In this document: piece by piece, positions 8,913 to 18,901 of the stretch | How the letters are laid out: each line of letters starts with the position of its first letter | How positions within the stretch are numbered: position 1 is the stretch's first letter | Assembly: GCF_029625295.1 (NCBI RefSeq) | Contig: NZ_CP121112.1 | Span: forward strand, 3,038,001 to 3,102,000 | Direction: 5' to 3' | DNA: 64,000 bases | Source of the DNA: Flavobacterium gyeonganense | GTDB lineage: Bacteria; Bacteroidota; Bacteroidia; Flavobacteriales; Flavobacteriaceae | The notes under the pieces: generated by a model | Seen by the model: only the letters and a program-made list of their open reading frames with translations | What the model was told of the DNA's origin: nothing | Databases searched by the model: none | Translations under genes and position numbers: made by a program

Positions 8913-9905
8913 ATGATGAAAGTAAGAAATTTTTTAATAGCTATTGTTTCTATCGCCGGAAGTTATACTTCTACTGCGCAATCTAACTTGCTTAATGCGA
9001 AGACACCTGCACAAATTGGACTTAAAACTCCTGCACAGCTTATCTCAGATAATGACAAGCCTTTGGCTTATGGTTATGTAGATGATAGAGATGTATTAAT
9101 GGGGAAAACTACCTGGGAAATTATTGATTTAAATGAGAAGATCAACTTTCCCTTATATTTTCCGGTAGATACAGCTAATATTGGTTCTGATAGACGTTCA
9201 CTTTATGATGTTTTGACGAAAGCTATGAAAAATGGCAAAATAACTGAGGTATATGCTGATAGTTATTTCAATACTAAAAAATCTTTGAAAGACATCGAAG
9301 GATCATTATCACGTATTGATACAACAGATGCTGGTAGGGAACTGATTAACCAATATCCTGATGATTATAAGTCTCGTGTTGTTAAGAAAAAGGTTGTTAC
9401 TGGTACCGGCAAGAAGAAAGTAGTTACTTATGTAGATGAAGTAGTTGGTCCTACCAGAACAGTTCCTTCAGAATATATTTTAAAACAAGACCTAACTGCT
9501 GCAGATGTTTCTCAGTATAAGATTAAAGGATATTGGTATTTTGACAAACGTCAAAGTGAGTTGAAATATCGTTTACTTGGGATTTGTCCGGTAACTCCTG
9601 ATGTTTATACTATGAACAGTGATGAAAAGGATTATATTGAGTTATTCTGGATTTTTTATCCAAATTCAAGAGAAGTTTTGCATGAAGCAAAAGCTTTTAA
9701 CGATAATAACTCAGCTCTTCCTATTTCGTTTGATCAAATCTTAAATTCTAGACGTTTTAATGCTGTTGTGTATAAAGAAGAAAATATGTATGGAGATCGA
9801 GAGATTAAAGAATACATGAAAGACAATGCACAAAACCAATTGTTAGAGTCAGAAAGAGTAAAAGAAAAGATTCGTAATTTCGAACAAGATATGTGGAATT
9901 ACTAA
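8913..9905 (+). CDS. gldN: GldN, type IX secretion periplasmic ring protein
   Basis: A 330-residue exported protein that pairs with lipoprotein GldK. A type I signal peptide covers MMKVRNFLIAIVSIAGSYTS with likely cleavage after STAQ. Either ATG of the ATGATG at 8913-8918 could be used. The mature protein contains a basic central segment (VVKKKVVTGTGKKKVV) and a conserved GldN-type domain with YWYFDKRQSELKYRLLGI and FWIFYPN. It is last in the gldKLMN cluster; a strong intrinsic terminator follows 24 bases after the stop. Confidence 0.95.
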   Translation: MMKVRNFLIAIVSIAGSYTSTAQSNLLNAKTPAQIGLKTPAQLISDNDKPLAYGYVDDRDVLMGKTTWEIIDLNEKINFPLYFPVDTANIGSDRRSLYDVLTKAMKNGKITEVYADSYFNTKKSLKDIEGSLSRIDTTDAGRELINQYPDDYKSRVVKKKVVTGTGKKKVVTYVDEVVGPTRTVPSEYILKQDLTAADVSQYKIKGYWYFDKRQSELKYRLLGICPVTPDVYTMNSDEKDYIELFWIFYPNSREVLHEAKAFNDNNSALPISFDQILNSRRFNAVVYKEENMYGDREIKEYMKDNAQNQLLESERVKEKIRNFEQDMWNY

Positions 9906-9928
9906 GTTCCAAAAATCACATTATAACA

Positions 9929-9963
9929 AAAACTCTTACTACTTTTGTAGTAAGAGTTTTTTA
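9929..9963 (+). terminator. Rho-independent terminator after gldN
   Basis: A perfect 14-bp stem, AAAACTCTTACTAC (9929-9942) with GTAGTAAGAGTTTT (9947-9960), around a TTTT loop, with a T-rich tail. It ends the gldKLMN transcript. Confidence 0.85.
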
Positions 9964-9977
9964 TTTACCATTAATAC

Positions 9978-11051
9978 ATGTTTGACTATTTAATCATCGG
10001 ATCTGGATTGGCCGGAATTTCTTTTTCTGAAATTGCACTTAAAAACAATAAGACAATTTTAGTTATTGATAATACATCTCAGAACTCTTCTGAAGTTGCA
10101 GGCGGCTTATATAATCCGGTAATTTTGAAACGATTTAGTGAGGTTTGGGACGCTAAAAGACAATTGGCTTTAATGAATGATTTCTATAGTCAGGTGGAAG
10201 ATAAACTGAAGGAGAAATTTAATTTTAAAATGCCTGTTTTAAGAAAGTTTTTCTCAATAGAAGAACAGAACAATTGGTTTGCTGCTTCAGACAAAATAAA
10301 TCTGGAACCATTTTTATCTACTAAATTAATTTCTAAAAAGTTTAATGGTATTGATTCTCCTTACGGCTACGGAGAAGTTTTACATACCGGATATGTAAAT
10401 ACATCATTGTTGTTAGAAAAGTACAAGCAATTTTTGATTGCAAATAATTTGTTGCTTGAAGAAACTTTTGATAGTAGCTTTGTTGAGTTTTTAGACGTAG
10501 GAATTCAATACAAGAATATACAGGCTAAACATGTTATTTTTGCGGAAGGTTTTGGATTACATAAAAATCCATTCTTTAATTATCTTCCACTGGATGGGAC
10601 AAAAGGTGAATTATTCATAATAAAAGCTCCTGATCTAAACCTTGATGTTATTGTAAACACAAATGTTTTTATTCTGCCATTAGGAGGAAATCTTTTCAAA
10701 GTTGGTGCTACTTACAATTGGCATGACAAGACAGCGGGGCCAACAGAAGAAGGAAAAAAAGAACTTTTAGAACGCATTAAAGAAATTATTACTTGTGATT
10801 TTGAAATCGTAAAACATTTTGGCGGTATTCGGCCAACGGTTGCTGATAGAAGACCTCTGATAGGAACTCATGAATTTTATAAATCCCTTCATATTTTAAA
10901 TGGATTAGGCACACGTGGAGTAATGCTAGGTCCTTCTTTGGCACTACTATTGTTTAATCATATCGAAAAAGGAGATCCGATTGATCCTCAGGCAGATATT
11001 AAGCGTTTCCATAAAAGATATTTAAAGTCTACTATTTCTCGCCGGCTTTAG
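9978..11051 (+). CDS. FAD-dependent oxidoreductase (DAO family)
   Basis: A 357-residue flavoprotein of the D-amino-acid/glycine oxidase-like family. The N-terminal Rossmann dinucleotide motif is clear (YLIIGSGLAGISFSE), followed by an acidic strand end (ILVIDN) and SSEVAGGLYNPV. The C-terminal FAD-binding part is HFGGIRPTVADRRPLIG followed by LNGLGTRGVMLGP. The substrate cannot be told from sequence. It starts just after the gldN terminator, so it is probably transcribed separately. Its 3' end overlaps the convergent DUF983 gene by 20 bases. Confidence 0.85.
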   Translation: MFDYLIIGSGLAGISFSEIALKNNKTILVIDNTSQNSSEVAGGLYNPVILKRFSEVWDAKRQLALMNDFYSQVEDKLKEKFNFKMPVLRKFFSIEEQNNWFAASDKINLEPFLSTKLISKKFNGIDSPYGYGEVLHTGYVNTSLLLEKYKQFLIANNLLLEETFDSSFVEFLDVGIQYKNIQAKHVIFAEGFGLHKNPFFNYLPLDGTKGELFIIKAPDLNLDVIVNTNVFILPLGGNLFKVGATYNWHDKTAGPTEEGKKELLERIKEIITCDFEIVKHFGGIRPTVADRRPLIGTHEFYKSLHILNGLGTRGVMLGPSLALLLFNHIEKGDPIDPQADIKRFHKRYLKSTISRRL

Positions 11052-11414
11052 GAGTATAAGAAACAAACATATTAATGTATAAATTTCTGGCTAACCTTAA
11101 AACAAAGGGAAATAAAACTATTAAAGTAATAACAATTGATAAAAATGATTGCTCGATTGTTGTGCCGAAAAATACGAATGAAACTATAAAGGCAGCTATA
11201 CCTACAGCTACATTTAATCCGTAACTCACATACATGGCACCGTAAAAAAAGACGGTTCAAGTTGATACTTTAATCCACAATGGCTACAGTTTTCATTCAT
11301 TTTGAGAATATTAGTCAAATGAAGCGGATTTTTATCCACATACATACTCTCTTTTTGACATTTTGGACAACTTCCTGTTAAAATACTATTTAGTTTGGAT
11401 CCTTTTTTAAACAT
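11032..11414 (-). CDS. DUF983 family small membrane protein, frameshifted
   Basis: Two overlapping reading frames form one DUF983 protein of about 127 residues. The N-terminal part (from ATG 11414) has a CPKC...CSHCG zinc-ribbon-like pair of CxxC motifs and then EPSFF. The C-terminal part has two hydrophobic helices (VAVGIAAFIVSFVFFG and FLSIVITLIVLFPFVL). The frames join at a run of seven A on the plus strand (11243-11249). One extra base restores EPSFFYGAMYVSYGLN, the arrangement I would expect for this family. I infer a sequencing or real one-base deletion. Function unknown; the gene overlaps the convergent oxidoreductase by 20 bases. Confidence 0.75.
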
Positions 11415-11580
11415 TTTTAGGTTTTAATTTTAAAAAAACGGCATATAAAGATATACGTTTTTAATTGTATTTCGTATTACAAATAATGAATGTAAAGATA
11501 GAGATATTGATTCTAGTTGGCATATTTATTTGTATTTAACTCTTCCAAATTGTTTTCTATATGATATTTCTATTACAGAA

Positions 11581-11847
11581 ATGGTTATAACAAGGAAACC
11601 CGAGAATCATAGATTGATGGTTTATAATGATCAATATTTGTTTCAATGGCATGTTAATCGTAATATTGCCAGAAATGAGAAATTAACCCCGCTTCAAAAA
11701 GTGCCGGTAGGTTATTTTACGTTCTTTAAGGACAAGTGGGTGTTGGTGAATCAAAAACTAACATCTTTAAAAGATGTAACAGAAAACAAAGAAATTCCGA
11801 TAGGAACAATGGTTGAACTTACACACGAAAAAAATACTGTTTTCTAA
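11581..11847 (+). CDS. Hypothetical small protein
   Basis: An 88-residue soluble protein if started at the ATG at 11581 (MVITRKPENHRLMVYND); an in-frame TTG at 11530 would add 17 poorly conserved-looking residues, and I prefer the ATG. It contains LFQWHVNRNIARNEKL and PVGYFTFFKDKWVLVN and has no signal peptide or membrane segment. No family is recognised. It lies 76 bases upstream of terC on the same strand and might share its transcript. Confidence 0.5.
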   Translation: MVITRKPENHRLMVYNDQYLFQWHVNRNIARNEKLTPLQKVPVGYFTFFKDKWVLVNQKLTSLKDVTENKEIPIGTMVELTHEKNTVF

Positions 11848-11923
11848 TGAAGAAGGACGAAGGGTGATCGTAGTAACAATGGCTAATACATAACTTTAAA
11901 AATTAACTTAATTAATATCTAAA

Positions 11924-12922
11924 ATGAATCAACACCCAATCTTTTCGGAACATCCCGGTTTAATTGTCGTTTTCTCGATTGCAGTAGTCATTATGCTTTT
12001 ACTGGATTTAGGAATCTTCAACAAAAAAAGCCACGTCGTATCAAACAAAGAAGCGATTACGTGGTCATTAGTATGGATCAGCTTAGCCATGATTTTTAGT
12101 GGTTTAGTATATCACTATGCCGGAGCTGCAAAGTTCTATGAGTTTCAATCGGCTTATTGGATAGAGAAAGCACTTTCTGTAGATAATCTATTTGTATTTA
12201 TATTAGTATTTAAGTTTTTTGACGTAGCCAATCAAAACAAACATAAAGTATTGTTTTGGGGAATTATTGGAGCCTTGGTTTTAAGAGCGATATTTATATT
12301 CTCTGGAGCATTCTTGATAGAATTAACTTATCTAAACAAACTTTTAAGCCTTGCAGGAATAGAAGGATTTAAATATGATATTAACTTAATTATGACTGCT
12401 TTTGGTTTATTCTTGGTTTATGCAGGAATCAAATCATGGTCTTCTGGAGACGATGATGACGATGAAGACTACAACAACACAAGAGGAGCAAGATTAATCA
12501 GAAAGTTTTTTAGCGTAAGCGATAAATACGACGGAGATAAATTCTTTACATTCGAAAATGGAAAAAAATTAGCAACACCACTTTTAGTAGTTGTGGCAGT
12601 AATTGAGTTTACCGATTTGTTATTTGCAGTAGATTCTATCCCGGCAATTTTTGCAATTTCAAACGATCCGTTTATTCTTTACACATCTAACATCTTTGCA
12701 ATTTTAGGACTTAGAGCATTATTTTTCTTATTAGATAACTTCATTCACCTATTCAGTAAATTACAATACGGATTGGCAATTATCTTATCATTTATTGGAA
12801 TCAAAATGATCATTTCGCCATTCTACCATATCGATTCCATTTATTCATTATTGGTAATCGGAGGCGTATTGATTATTTCAGTAATAGCATCTATTATGTT
12901 CCCAGAACCAAAAGAAGCTTAA
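11924..12922 (+). CDS. TerC family integral membrane protein (Alx-like)
   Basis: A 332-residue polytopic membrane protein of the TerC/Alx family, members of which are linked to Mn2+ export and tellurite resistance in other bacteria. About eight to nine hydrophobic helices are visible. Conserved acidic membrane motifs include EKALSVDNLFVFILVF and VIEFTDLLFAVDSIPA, the paired Asp/Glu signatures of the family. A hydrophilic acidic loop (DDDDDEDY) lies between the halves at about residue 175. The short upstream region shows no obvious yybP-ykoY riboswitch. A strong terminator follows the stop. Confidence 0.92.
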   Translation: MNQHPIFSEHPGLIVVFSIAVVIMLLLDLGIFNKKSHVVSNKEAITWSLVWISLAMIFSGLVYHYAGAAKFYEFQSAYWIEKALSVDNLFVFILVFKFFDVANQNKHKVLFWGIIGALVLRAIFIFSGAFLIELTYLNKLLSLAGIEGFKYDINLIMTAFGLFLVYAGIKSWSSGDDDDDEDYNNTRGARLIRKFFSVSDKYDGDKFFTFENGKKLATPLLVVVAVIEFTDLLFAVDSIPAIFAISNDPFILYTSNIFAILGLRALFFLLDNFIHLFSKLQYGLAIILSFIGIKMIISPFYHIDSIYSLLVIGGVLIISVIASIMFPEPKEA

Positions 12923-12960
12923 TTCAAAATTTAGCACAAAACAAATTCTTCGTTTATATA

Positions 12961-12994
12961 AACGGATTGATATTTAGTATCAATCCGTTTTTTG
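12961..12994 (+). terminator. Terminator after terC
   Basis: A perfect 12-bp stem, AACGGATTGATA (12961-12972) with TATCAATCCGTT (12978-12989), a TTTAG loop and a T-rich tail. Confidence 0.85.
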
Positions 12995-13169
12995 TCTTTA
13001 AGAAATACAAAAGCGATTGGTTTTGAGGAACGAAACTTCAATTAAAAGTTATACTTTTGCACTTTCAAAATCGTAATTAAAAAAAAGCATATTCAAAAAG
13101 CTTTTAGATACGGTAATTTAATAAACAACAATGGTTTAGTAAACCATTCTATTTTACAGCAATCAAGTT

Positions 13170-15085
13170 ATGCTTAACATACACAATCTTTCCGTTTCTT
13201 TTGGAGGAACCTATTTATTTGAAGAAGTTACTTTTCGTTTAGGAGCCGGCGACCGCGTAGGTCTTGTCGGTAAAAACGGAGCTGGTAAATCTACAATGTT
13301 AAAAATGTTAGCAGGAGATTTTAAACCAGATTCTGGAGTAATTTCTCAAGAGAAAGATATCAGAATGGGATTCTTGCGTCAAGATATTGATTTTGAACAG
13401 GGAAGAACCGTTTTGGAAGAAGCGTATGAAGCTTTTACAGAAATTAAAGTTGTAGAAAAAAAACTAGAAGAAATCAATCATCAATTGGTTACCAGAACCG
13501 ATTACGAAAGTGAAGAATACGGGCAGATAATCGAAGATCTTTCGGATTATACACACCGTTTTGAACTTCTTGGAGGTTATAACTATGTTGGAGATACAGA
13601 GAAAATTCTTTTAGGTTTAGGTTTCAAAAGAGAAGTTTTTAATAACCAAACCGAAACCTTTTCTGGAGGATGGAGAATGCGTATCGAATTGGCTAAATTA
13701 TTATTACAATCAAACGATGTATTGCTTCTGGATGAGCCAACCAACCACTTAGATATCGAAAGTATTATTTGGTTAGAAAATTTCCTTCGCAATTATCCTG
13801 GAGTTGTTGTAATCGTTTCGCACGATAAAATGTTCTTGGATAATGTTACCAATCGTACCATCGAAATCTCTTTAGGAAAAGCATACGACTTCAATAAACC
13901 CTATTCTCAATATTTGGAACTGCGTCATGAAATTCGCGAAAAGCAATTGGCGACTCAAAAAAATCAGCAGAAAAAATTGAAGAAACAGAAAAATTAATCG
14001 AGAAATTCCGTGCAAAAGCCTCAAAAGCTTCTATGGCGCAATCGTTGATTAAAAAATTAGATAAAGTTGAAAGAATCGAAGTTGACGAAGACGATAATTC
14101 TGTAATGAATATCTCTTTTCCAGTTTCAAAAGAACCAGGAAAAGTAGTAATCGAAGCAGAACATGTTACAAAAGCTTACGTCGACAAAACGATTCTTAAA
14201 GACATAAGTTTATTAGTAGAAAGAGGAAGTAAAATTGCTTTTGTCGGCCAAAACGGACAAGGAAAATCGACTTTCATTAAAGCATTGGTAAACGAATTTG
14301 AATATCAGGGAAATATCAAATTGGGACATAATGTACAATTAGGATATTTTGCTCAAAATCAGGCCGAATATTTAGACGGAGAAATTACATTGTTACAAAC
14401 AATGGAAGATGCCGCAACTGACACCAACCGTATGAAAGTGCGTGATATGTTAGGCTCGTTTTTATTTCGCGGAGACGATGTAGAAAAAAAGGTAAAAGTA
14501 CTTTCTGGAGGCGAGCGTAACCGACTTGCACTTTGTAAATTATTGTTACAGCCAATCAACGTATTGCTGATGGATGAGCCGACGAACCACTTAGACATTA
14601 AATCTAAAAACGTTCTGAAAGCTGCACTTCAAAAATTCGGGGGAACGTTATTATTAGTTTCTCACGACAGGGATTTCCTTCAGGGAATGTCAAACATCGT
14701 TTACGAATTTAAAGACCAGAAGATCAAAGAATATTTGGGCGATATCAACTTTTTCTTAGAGCAGCGCAATCTTGAAAACATGCGTGAAGTAGAGAAAAAA
14801 GATGTTGTAAAAACAGCAGCTCCAACAAAGGAAAATGCTAAAGTTTCGTACGAAGACCAGAAAAAAGGAAAAGCCCTTCAAAATAGATTAAGTAAAATTG
14901 AAAGTCAAATCAAACAATTGGAAAAAGACATTCAGCACGATGATAAAATGCTGGCTTCAAATTATGATAAACATATCGAAGATGCTTCATTTTTCACAGC
15001 ATACAACAAAAAGAAAGCAGATTTAGATCAATTGCTTCTGGATTGGGAAATCGTTCAGGAAGAGATTGATAATTTTAATGCTTAG
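13170..15085 (+). CDS. ABC-F family ATPase, frameshifted in the inter-domain linker
   Basis: A cytoplasmic ABC-F protein (ribosome-associated, Uup/EttA-like) with two ATPase domains and no membrane segment. Domain 1 has Walker A GKNGAGKS, signature SGGWRMR and Walker B VLLLDEPTNHLD; domain 2 has GQNGQGKS, LSGGERNR and VLLMDEPTNHLD. A coiled-coil C-terminus follows (KALQNRLSKIESQIKQLEKD). The first frame stops at 13997 and the second opens with ATG 14033. Adding one A to the A6 run at 13971-13976 reads through as KIEETEKLIEKFRAKASKAS and joins both halves into about 639 residues. All catalytic motifs are intact, so a sequencing error is more likely than decay. Confidence 0.88.
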
Positions 15086-15099
15086 TATTTTTGTTTCAA

Positions 15100-15134
15100 G
15101 TTTCAGGTTTCATGTTCCAACAAGAACCTGAAAC
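15100..15134. terminator. Inverted repeat between convergent genes
   Basis: GTTTCAGGTT (15100-15109) pairs with AACCTGAAAC (15125-15134), with flanking CAAG/CTTG partly extending the stem. It sits between the convergent ABC-F and App1 genes and could terminate both, although there is no strong T tail. The same AACCTGAAAC word recurs twice at 52103-52126, so it may instead belong to a dispersed intergenic repeat. Confidence 0.45.
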
Positions 15135-16097
15135 CTACTTGATAATCCCAATAGATTTTGAATGCATAATCGCTTCACTGCTTTCTTTAAAATAGCAGGC
15201 CAAAACATCGAGAGCTTCTAAGTTTTTCATGATTTTTTTGACTTCCGACTTTTGACTTTTGCCTGTTTGTCTGATATAAACTGCAATTACGGTAACCGGA
15301 AATATTTTGCATATTTGCTCGTACAGAAATGGATCGTGTTGTGAATCATCTCCTAATAATACATATTTAAGATTCGGATAGAATTCCAAAACATGTTTTA
15401 TTTTGTCGAATTTATGATTGTGGTCACCGCGTCCGCTCATGAAAAAATCAGTAATGCCTCTTTTGATGTCTTTCAGTAAAATAACAGCTCTGGGCAACTT
15501 ATGGATTTTGGTGAATTTTACAATAAACCGATACAAATTCCATTCACTGCTTGAGATGTAAAAGAACGCATTCTGTTCGTCCTTATTATTTCTTCCCGCT
15601 GAACTCAAAGCCTGATAATGTGGGACCACATCTTTAAAAACTTTTCGGTCATTTACATTTTTAAATAACAGGATATATATTTTCTTAAAGATGTTTTTTG
15701 TGTGCGAAATTAAAAAAGTATCGTCGATATCAGATATAATTCCCAGGTTCCCTTCGTGAGGTCTTATAAAACTACCTCTGGAAACAATGATTTCGGATTT
15801 ATATCTAATACTAACTTGATATTCCATCCATCCAAAATGAAATTCCTTTTCAAGCGGAATGCAAAACTTAAAATAACCATCATCTAAAGTTTTGGTATGG
15901 ATTTCTTTTTCTCCAAATTTCAGGTAAATGTCAAAATTCTGAATCGTTTTTATTCTGAACTGATTGATAATCGAACGTGCATTTTTGAAGTTTTTCTTCT
16001 GAAAATCATAGTTGTACGTTCGTTTAAATACATGCCCCATTACAATTAATTCCTGTTCATTGGCATAACCGCGATATAATTGTAAAATTGGTTTCAT
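15135..16097 (-). CDS. App1/DUF2183 family phosphatase (phosphatidate phosphatase-like)
   Basis: A 320-residue protein whose C-terminal half is an App1 (DUF2183) HAD-type catalytic domain. The signature SDIDDTFLISHTKN holds the two catalytic aspartates, followed by FYISSSEWNLY and YVLLGDDSQHDP, which match HAD motifs II and IV. In yeast App1 this domain dephosphorylates phosphatidate to diacylglycerol; I infer a similar lipid or phosphoprotein role. The N-terminal half is beta-rich and less conserved. There is no signal peptide. It is divergent from a diacylglycerol-kinase-type gene that would run the reverse reaction. Confidence 0.85.
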   Translation of the reverse strand: MKPILQLYRGYANEQELIVMGHVFKRTYNYDFQKKNFKNARSIINQFRIKTIQNFDIYLKFGEKEIHTKTLDDGYFKFCIPLEKEFHFGWMEYQVSIRYKSEIIVSRGSFIRPHEGNLGIISDIDDTFLISHTKNIFKKIYILLFKNVNDRKVFKDVVPHYQALSSAGRNNKDEQNAFFYISSSEWNLYRFIVKFTKIHKLPRAVILLKDIKRGITDFFMSGRGDHNHKFDKIKHVLEFYPNLKYVLLGDDSQHDPFLYEQICKIFPVTVIAVYIRQTGKSQKSEVKKIMKNLEALDVLACYFKESSEAIMHSKSIGIIK

Positions 16098-16159
16098 TAA
16101 TTCCGTATATTTATGTAACTGTAATTTAATTATTTTAATTGGTTTTTAAATAGAAAATT

Positions 16160-17029
16160 TTGAAAAAGAATATCATATTCGTTGTAAATCCCATTTCAGG
16201 AGACTTGGATAAATCTGATTTGATTGAGTCAGTACAGGAGTTTGCAGACACAAATAACGTTGATCTGGTGGTGTACGAAACCACCGGAAAAAATGATGTT
16301 AAAAAAATACAAGACCTATACAATAAGTACAGTCCGGAACGAATTGTCGTAGCCGGAGGTGATGGTACAATTAAAATGGTAGCCGAAGCTATGGAAGAGC
16401 ACGATGTTATCATTGGTATTTTGCCTGCCGGTTCTGCAAATGGGCTATCCGTTGATTTAAACTTGCCATCAACAATCGAAGAAAACCTGAAAATTGCTTT
16501 TTTAAATCATTATATCGAAATGGATATGATTTGTATTAATGGTAAAAAAAGTATTCATTTAAGCGATTTAGGTCTCAATGCCGATCTGGTTAAAAATTAT
16601 GAAGAAAGTGACGTTCGCGGATTTTGGGGATACGCTTTGCAGGCATTTACAACCCTAACAGAATCCAATGAACCTTTTGTTGCGACAATTACCGCAAACA
16701 AAGAGACAGTTGAACATACAGCAAGAATGATTGTTATTGCCAATTCTCAAAAATATGGAACAGGCGTGACCATTAATCCAAATGGTGCTATGAATGACGG
16801 TAAATTTGAATTGGTAATTCTCAAAAACCTGGATTTATTTTTAATCGGAAAAATTATTACGGGTAACATGCCAATTGATACAGAAGATGTTGTTATTATT
16901 TCAACAGACAAAGCTACGATTCAAACCGATTATCCGGTGAGTTTTCAGATTGACGGTGAATATTGCGGAACACAGAAGTTGTTGGAAATCCATATTCTGC
17001 ACAAGCAAATGAAAATTGCGATTCCTTAA
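16160..17029 (+). CDS. Diacylglycerol kinase family lipid kinase
   Basis: A 289-residue DAGK_cat/YegS-type lipid kinase. It begins with the nucleotide-binding strand NIIFVVNPISG, has the catalytic glycine motif VVAGGDGTI and then GILPAGSANGLS, and ends with FQIDGEY typical of the C-terminal domain. The only usable start is TTG at 16160, because an in-frame TAG stands three codons upstream and no ATG lies near. It probably phosphorylates diacylglycerol or a related lipid; the substrate is not certain. The divergent App1 phosphatase lies 62 bases away. The 3' end meets the convergent 17031 gene with one base between. Confidence 0.88.
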   Translation: MKKNIIFVVNPISGDLDKSDLIESVQEFADTNNVDLVVYETTGKNDVKKIQDLYNKYSPERIVVAGGDGTIKMVAEAMEEHDVIIGILPAGSANGLSVDLNLPSTIEENLKIAFLNHYIEMDMICINGKKSIHLSDLGLNADLVKNYEESDVRGFWGYALQAFTTLTESNEPFVATITANKETVEHTARMIVIANSQKYGTGVTINPNGAMNDGKFELVILKNLDLFLIGKIITGNMPIDTEDVVIISTDKATIQTDYPVSFQIDGEYCGTQKLLEIHILHKQMKIAIP

Positions 17030-17030
17030 A

Positions 17031-18176
17031 TTATTTAAAAGGATTTCGTTCCTGCCAATCGGTTTTGGGTTCCAAATAATTAAAAAATCGCGAAATATTA
17101 TGATTGATTAAAGCATTGCTGTGGGTGATCAAACCATACATTTTTACAGGTTTGGCACCTACAGAACTTTTAATCTCAAGAGCAGTTCTGGCGAAAACAA
17201 TAGTTTTAAAACCTTTTTTAATGGAATACCCGATCATATCGTAAAGCATGTTCAGATACAACATTTTTTCACGTTGCACACTTTCATCATAACCTAAAAA
17301 ATAGGTATCCATTACATTTCCGTTTTTTATCAATGTATTGAAACCAATTAATTTTTCTTCTAAAAAATAACCATAAAGGAGAAATTCATCTTTCATTATT
17401 TCTTTAAAAAAGCTAAAATGATTTCTGGCGAGAAAAAAAGTATTGAAAGGGGCATTTTTTGCCACATGAAAGTAGAGGTCGTAAATAATATCTTCATATT
17501 TTCGGATGTCTGATAAGGACATTTTTTGCTTTACGATTCCGTCTGCTTTTTTTCTGGCGCGTTTGTACTGGTCCCGGTATTTTTTGGATAAAGCATCAAT
17601 ATAATCCTGTTCTGATTTCCAGTTTTTATTGATTTCAAAAACCATGTTAGGCTGGGTAGAGAATGTATAATTATTTTTGAATTCGGCCTGCAGTGGTTCA
17701 ATTTCTTTGGCAGTAAAATCTTTTATACTGGTAATATGAACTTTTTTTCCACTTGCTTTTAAATCTTTTTTAAGCTGAGTGATGGCTTTATGAAGTGTTT
17801 TTATTGCTTTGGATTGTTTTATGTTTTGAGCAAAAGCAAAAGCATTTTGCCCCGTGAGCATGTTGTTGCCCACAAACAATACATGCGAAGCGAAATTTTT
17901 AAGAGCAAAATTCCGAACAGAAGTTTTTAAGCATTTATCACGTTCTCCAAAGGATTCCAGTTTTTCTGCAAATAAAAATTGGGTCAGGACGATTCCCATA
18001 AGCTTCTCTTCTTCAAAGATTCCGATGAAATGGCAAGTCATGTTTACTGGACAGGAATTTTCCAGTACTTCGAGATATTCGCGTGTCAAAAAAATGTTTT
18101 CTGAAGCCAGCAAGTTCCATTCTAAAGGCAGCAGGGACGTGCTTTTATATATTTGAAAAGAATAGTTTGTATTCAA
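17031..18176 (-). CDS. FemAB/GNAT-like acyl- or aminoacyltransferase family protein
   Basis: A 381-residue soluble protein resembling the peptidogalycan biosynthesis/DUF482-type GNAT group. Recognisable parts are KKYRDQYKRARKKADG in the middle, then LYGYFLEEKLIGFNTLI, MDTYFLGYDE and MLYDMIGYSIKKGFKTIVF, which match the acyl-CoA-binding half of GNAT folds. No signal peptide is visible. The substrate is unknown; cell-envelope modification is an inference from the family. It stands alone on this strand, convergent with the lipid kinase. Confidence 0.6.
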   Translation of the reverse strand: MNTNYSFQIYKSTSLLPLEWNLLASENIFLTREYLEVLENSCPVNMTCHFIGIFEEEKLMGIVLTQFLFAEKLESFGERDKCLKTSVRNFALKNFASHVLFVGNNMLTGQNAFAFAQNIKQSKAIKTLHKAITQLKKDLKASGKKVHITSIKDFTAKEIEPLQAEFKNNYTFSTQPNMVFEINKNWKSEQDYIDALSKKYRDQYKRARKKADGIVKQKMSLSDIRKYEDIIYDLYFHVAKNAPFNTFFLARNHFSFFKEIMKDEFLLYGYFLEEKLIGFNTLIKNGNVMDTYFLGYDESVQREKMLYLNMLYDMIGYSIKKGFKTIVFARTALEIKSSVGAKPVKMYGLITHSNALINHNISRFFNYLEPKTDWQERNPFK

Positions 18177-18248
18177 GAGTGTGAGCTAATTTCTTCAAAA
18201 TTAGATAATATTTGCAATAACTAGTTTGCTTTAAGTTATTATTAAGAA

Positions 18249-18283
18249 AAATCCGTTTGATTCTGGATTTCAAACGGATTTAA
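18249..18283. terminator. Terminator between 18176 and 18296 genes
   Basis: AAATCCGTTTG (18249-18259) pairs perfectly with CAAACGGATTT (18271-18281). It lies just beyond the stop of the minus-strand DUF1761 gene and has A/T flanks on both sides. Confidence 0.7.
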
Positions 18284-18295
18284 TTTATGTTTTTG

Positions 18296-18784
18296 TTATG
18301 CATATGCACAGACAATTCCACCTATAATGGTAAGGGTGAGCATCCAGTATCCTGCATGAACAAAGATGTATTTCCAAGATTTCCTTTCGAATAAACCATT
18401 GATTCCAATAACCGGGAAAGCAAAAAAAAGACCCGCCATAAAACCATGAAGAGCACCATGTTTAAAAGTGCGGTAAGCTGTTCCATAATCTGCCATAAAA
18501 GCATGAAAAGATGGTTTGGCACTTGCTATCATGGGTGGTCCGCCAATCATTCCTACGGCCCCGGACTGATGAATGGTGAACGACATTAAAGCCATTGAAA
18601 TCATTACAGAGAAAATATAAGTAAAGCCAAATATTTTGAGCATATTGCCTTTTCTGAGATCTTCTTGTGTAAAATTATTTTCTCTCATCCAGATGGTTCC
18701 AAATACTTTTGGGTTGTACCAGATGAAGCCTGTTACAAGTGTAACAACAGCAGCTGCCAGAAATGTAATAAAGTTAATTTCCAT
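18296..18784 (-). CDS. DUF1761 family membrane protein
   Basis: A 162-residue integral membrane protein with four hydrophobic helices. The first is FITFLAAAVVTLVTGFIWYNPKVFG, whose WYNPKVFG ending is the DUF1761 signature; the others are near FGFTYIFSVMISMALM, LHGFMAGLFFAFPVIG and YIFVHAGYWMLTLTIIGG. Function unknown. It is followed by a terminator and appears monocistronic. Confidence 0.8.
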   Translation of the reverse strand: MEINFITFLAAAVVTLVTGFIWYNPKVFGTIWMRENNFTQEDLRKGNMLKIFGFTYIFSVMISMALMSFTIHQSGAVGMIGGPPMIASAKPSFHAFMADYGTAYRTFKHGALHGFMAGLFFAFPVIGINGLFERKSWKYIFVHAGYWMLTLTIIGGIVCAYA

Positions 18785-18901
18785 AAAATAAGGTTTTTAT
18801 AATTAGTTGATCAAATTTAATTAAAAATTCAGCGTGAAGGATATTTTATTTTTTGAGTATTAAACGTGTTATTTTACTTATTAACACTTTATCGACATAG
18901 C

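Noticed and set aside
11848..11923. Manganese (yybP-ykoY) riboswitch before the TerC gene
   Set aside because: The leader is only about 75 bases, AT-rich and without the expected paired loops.
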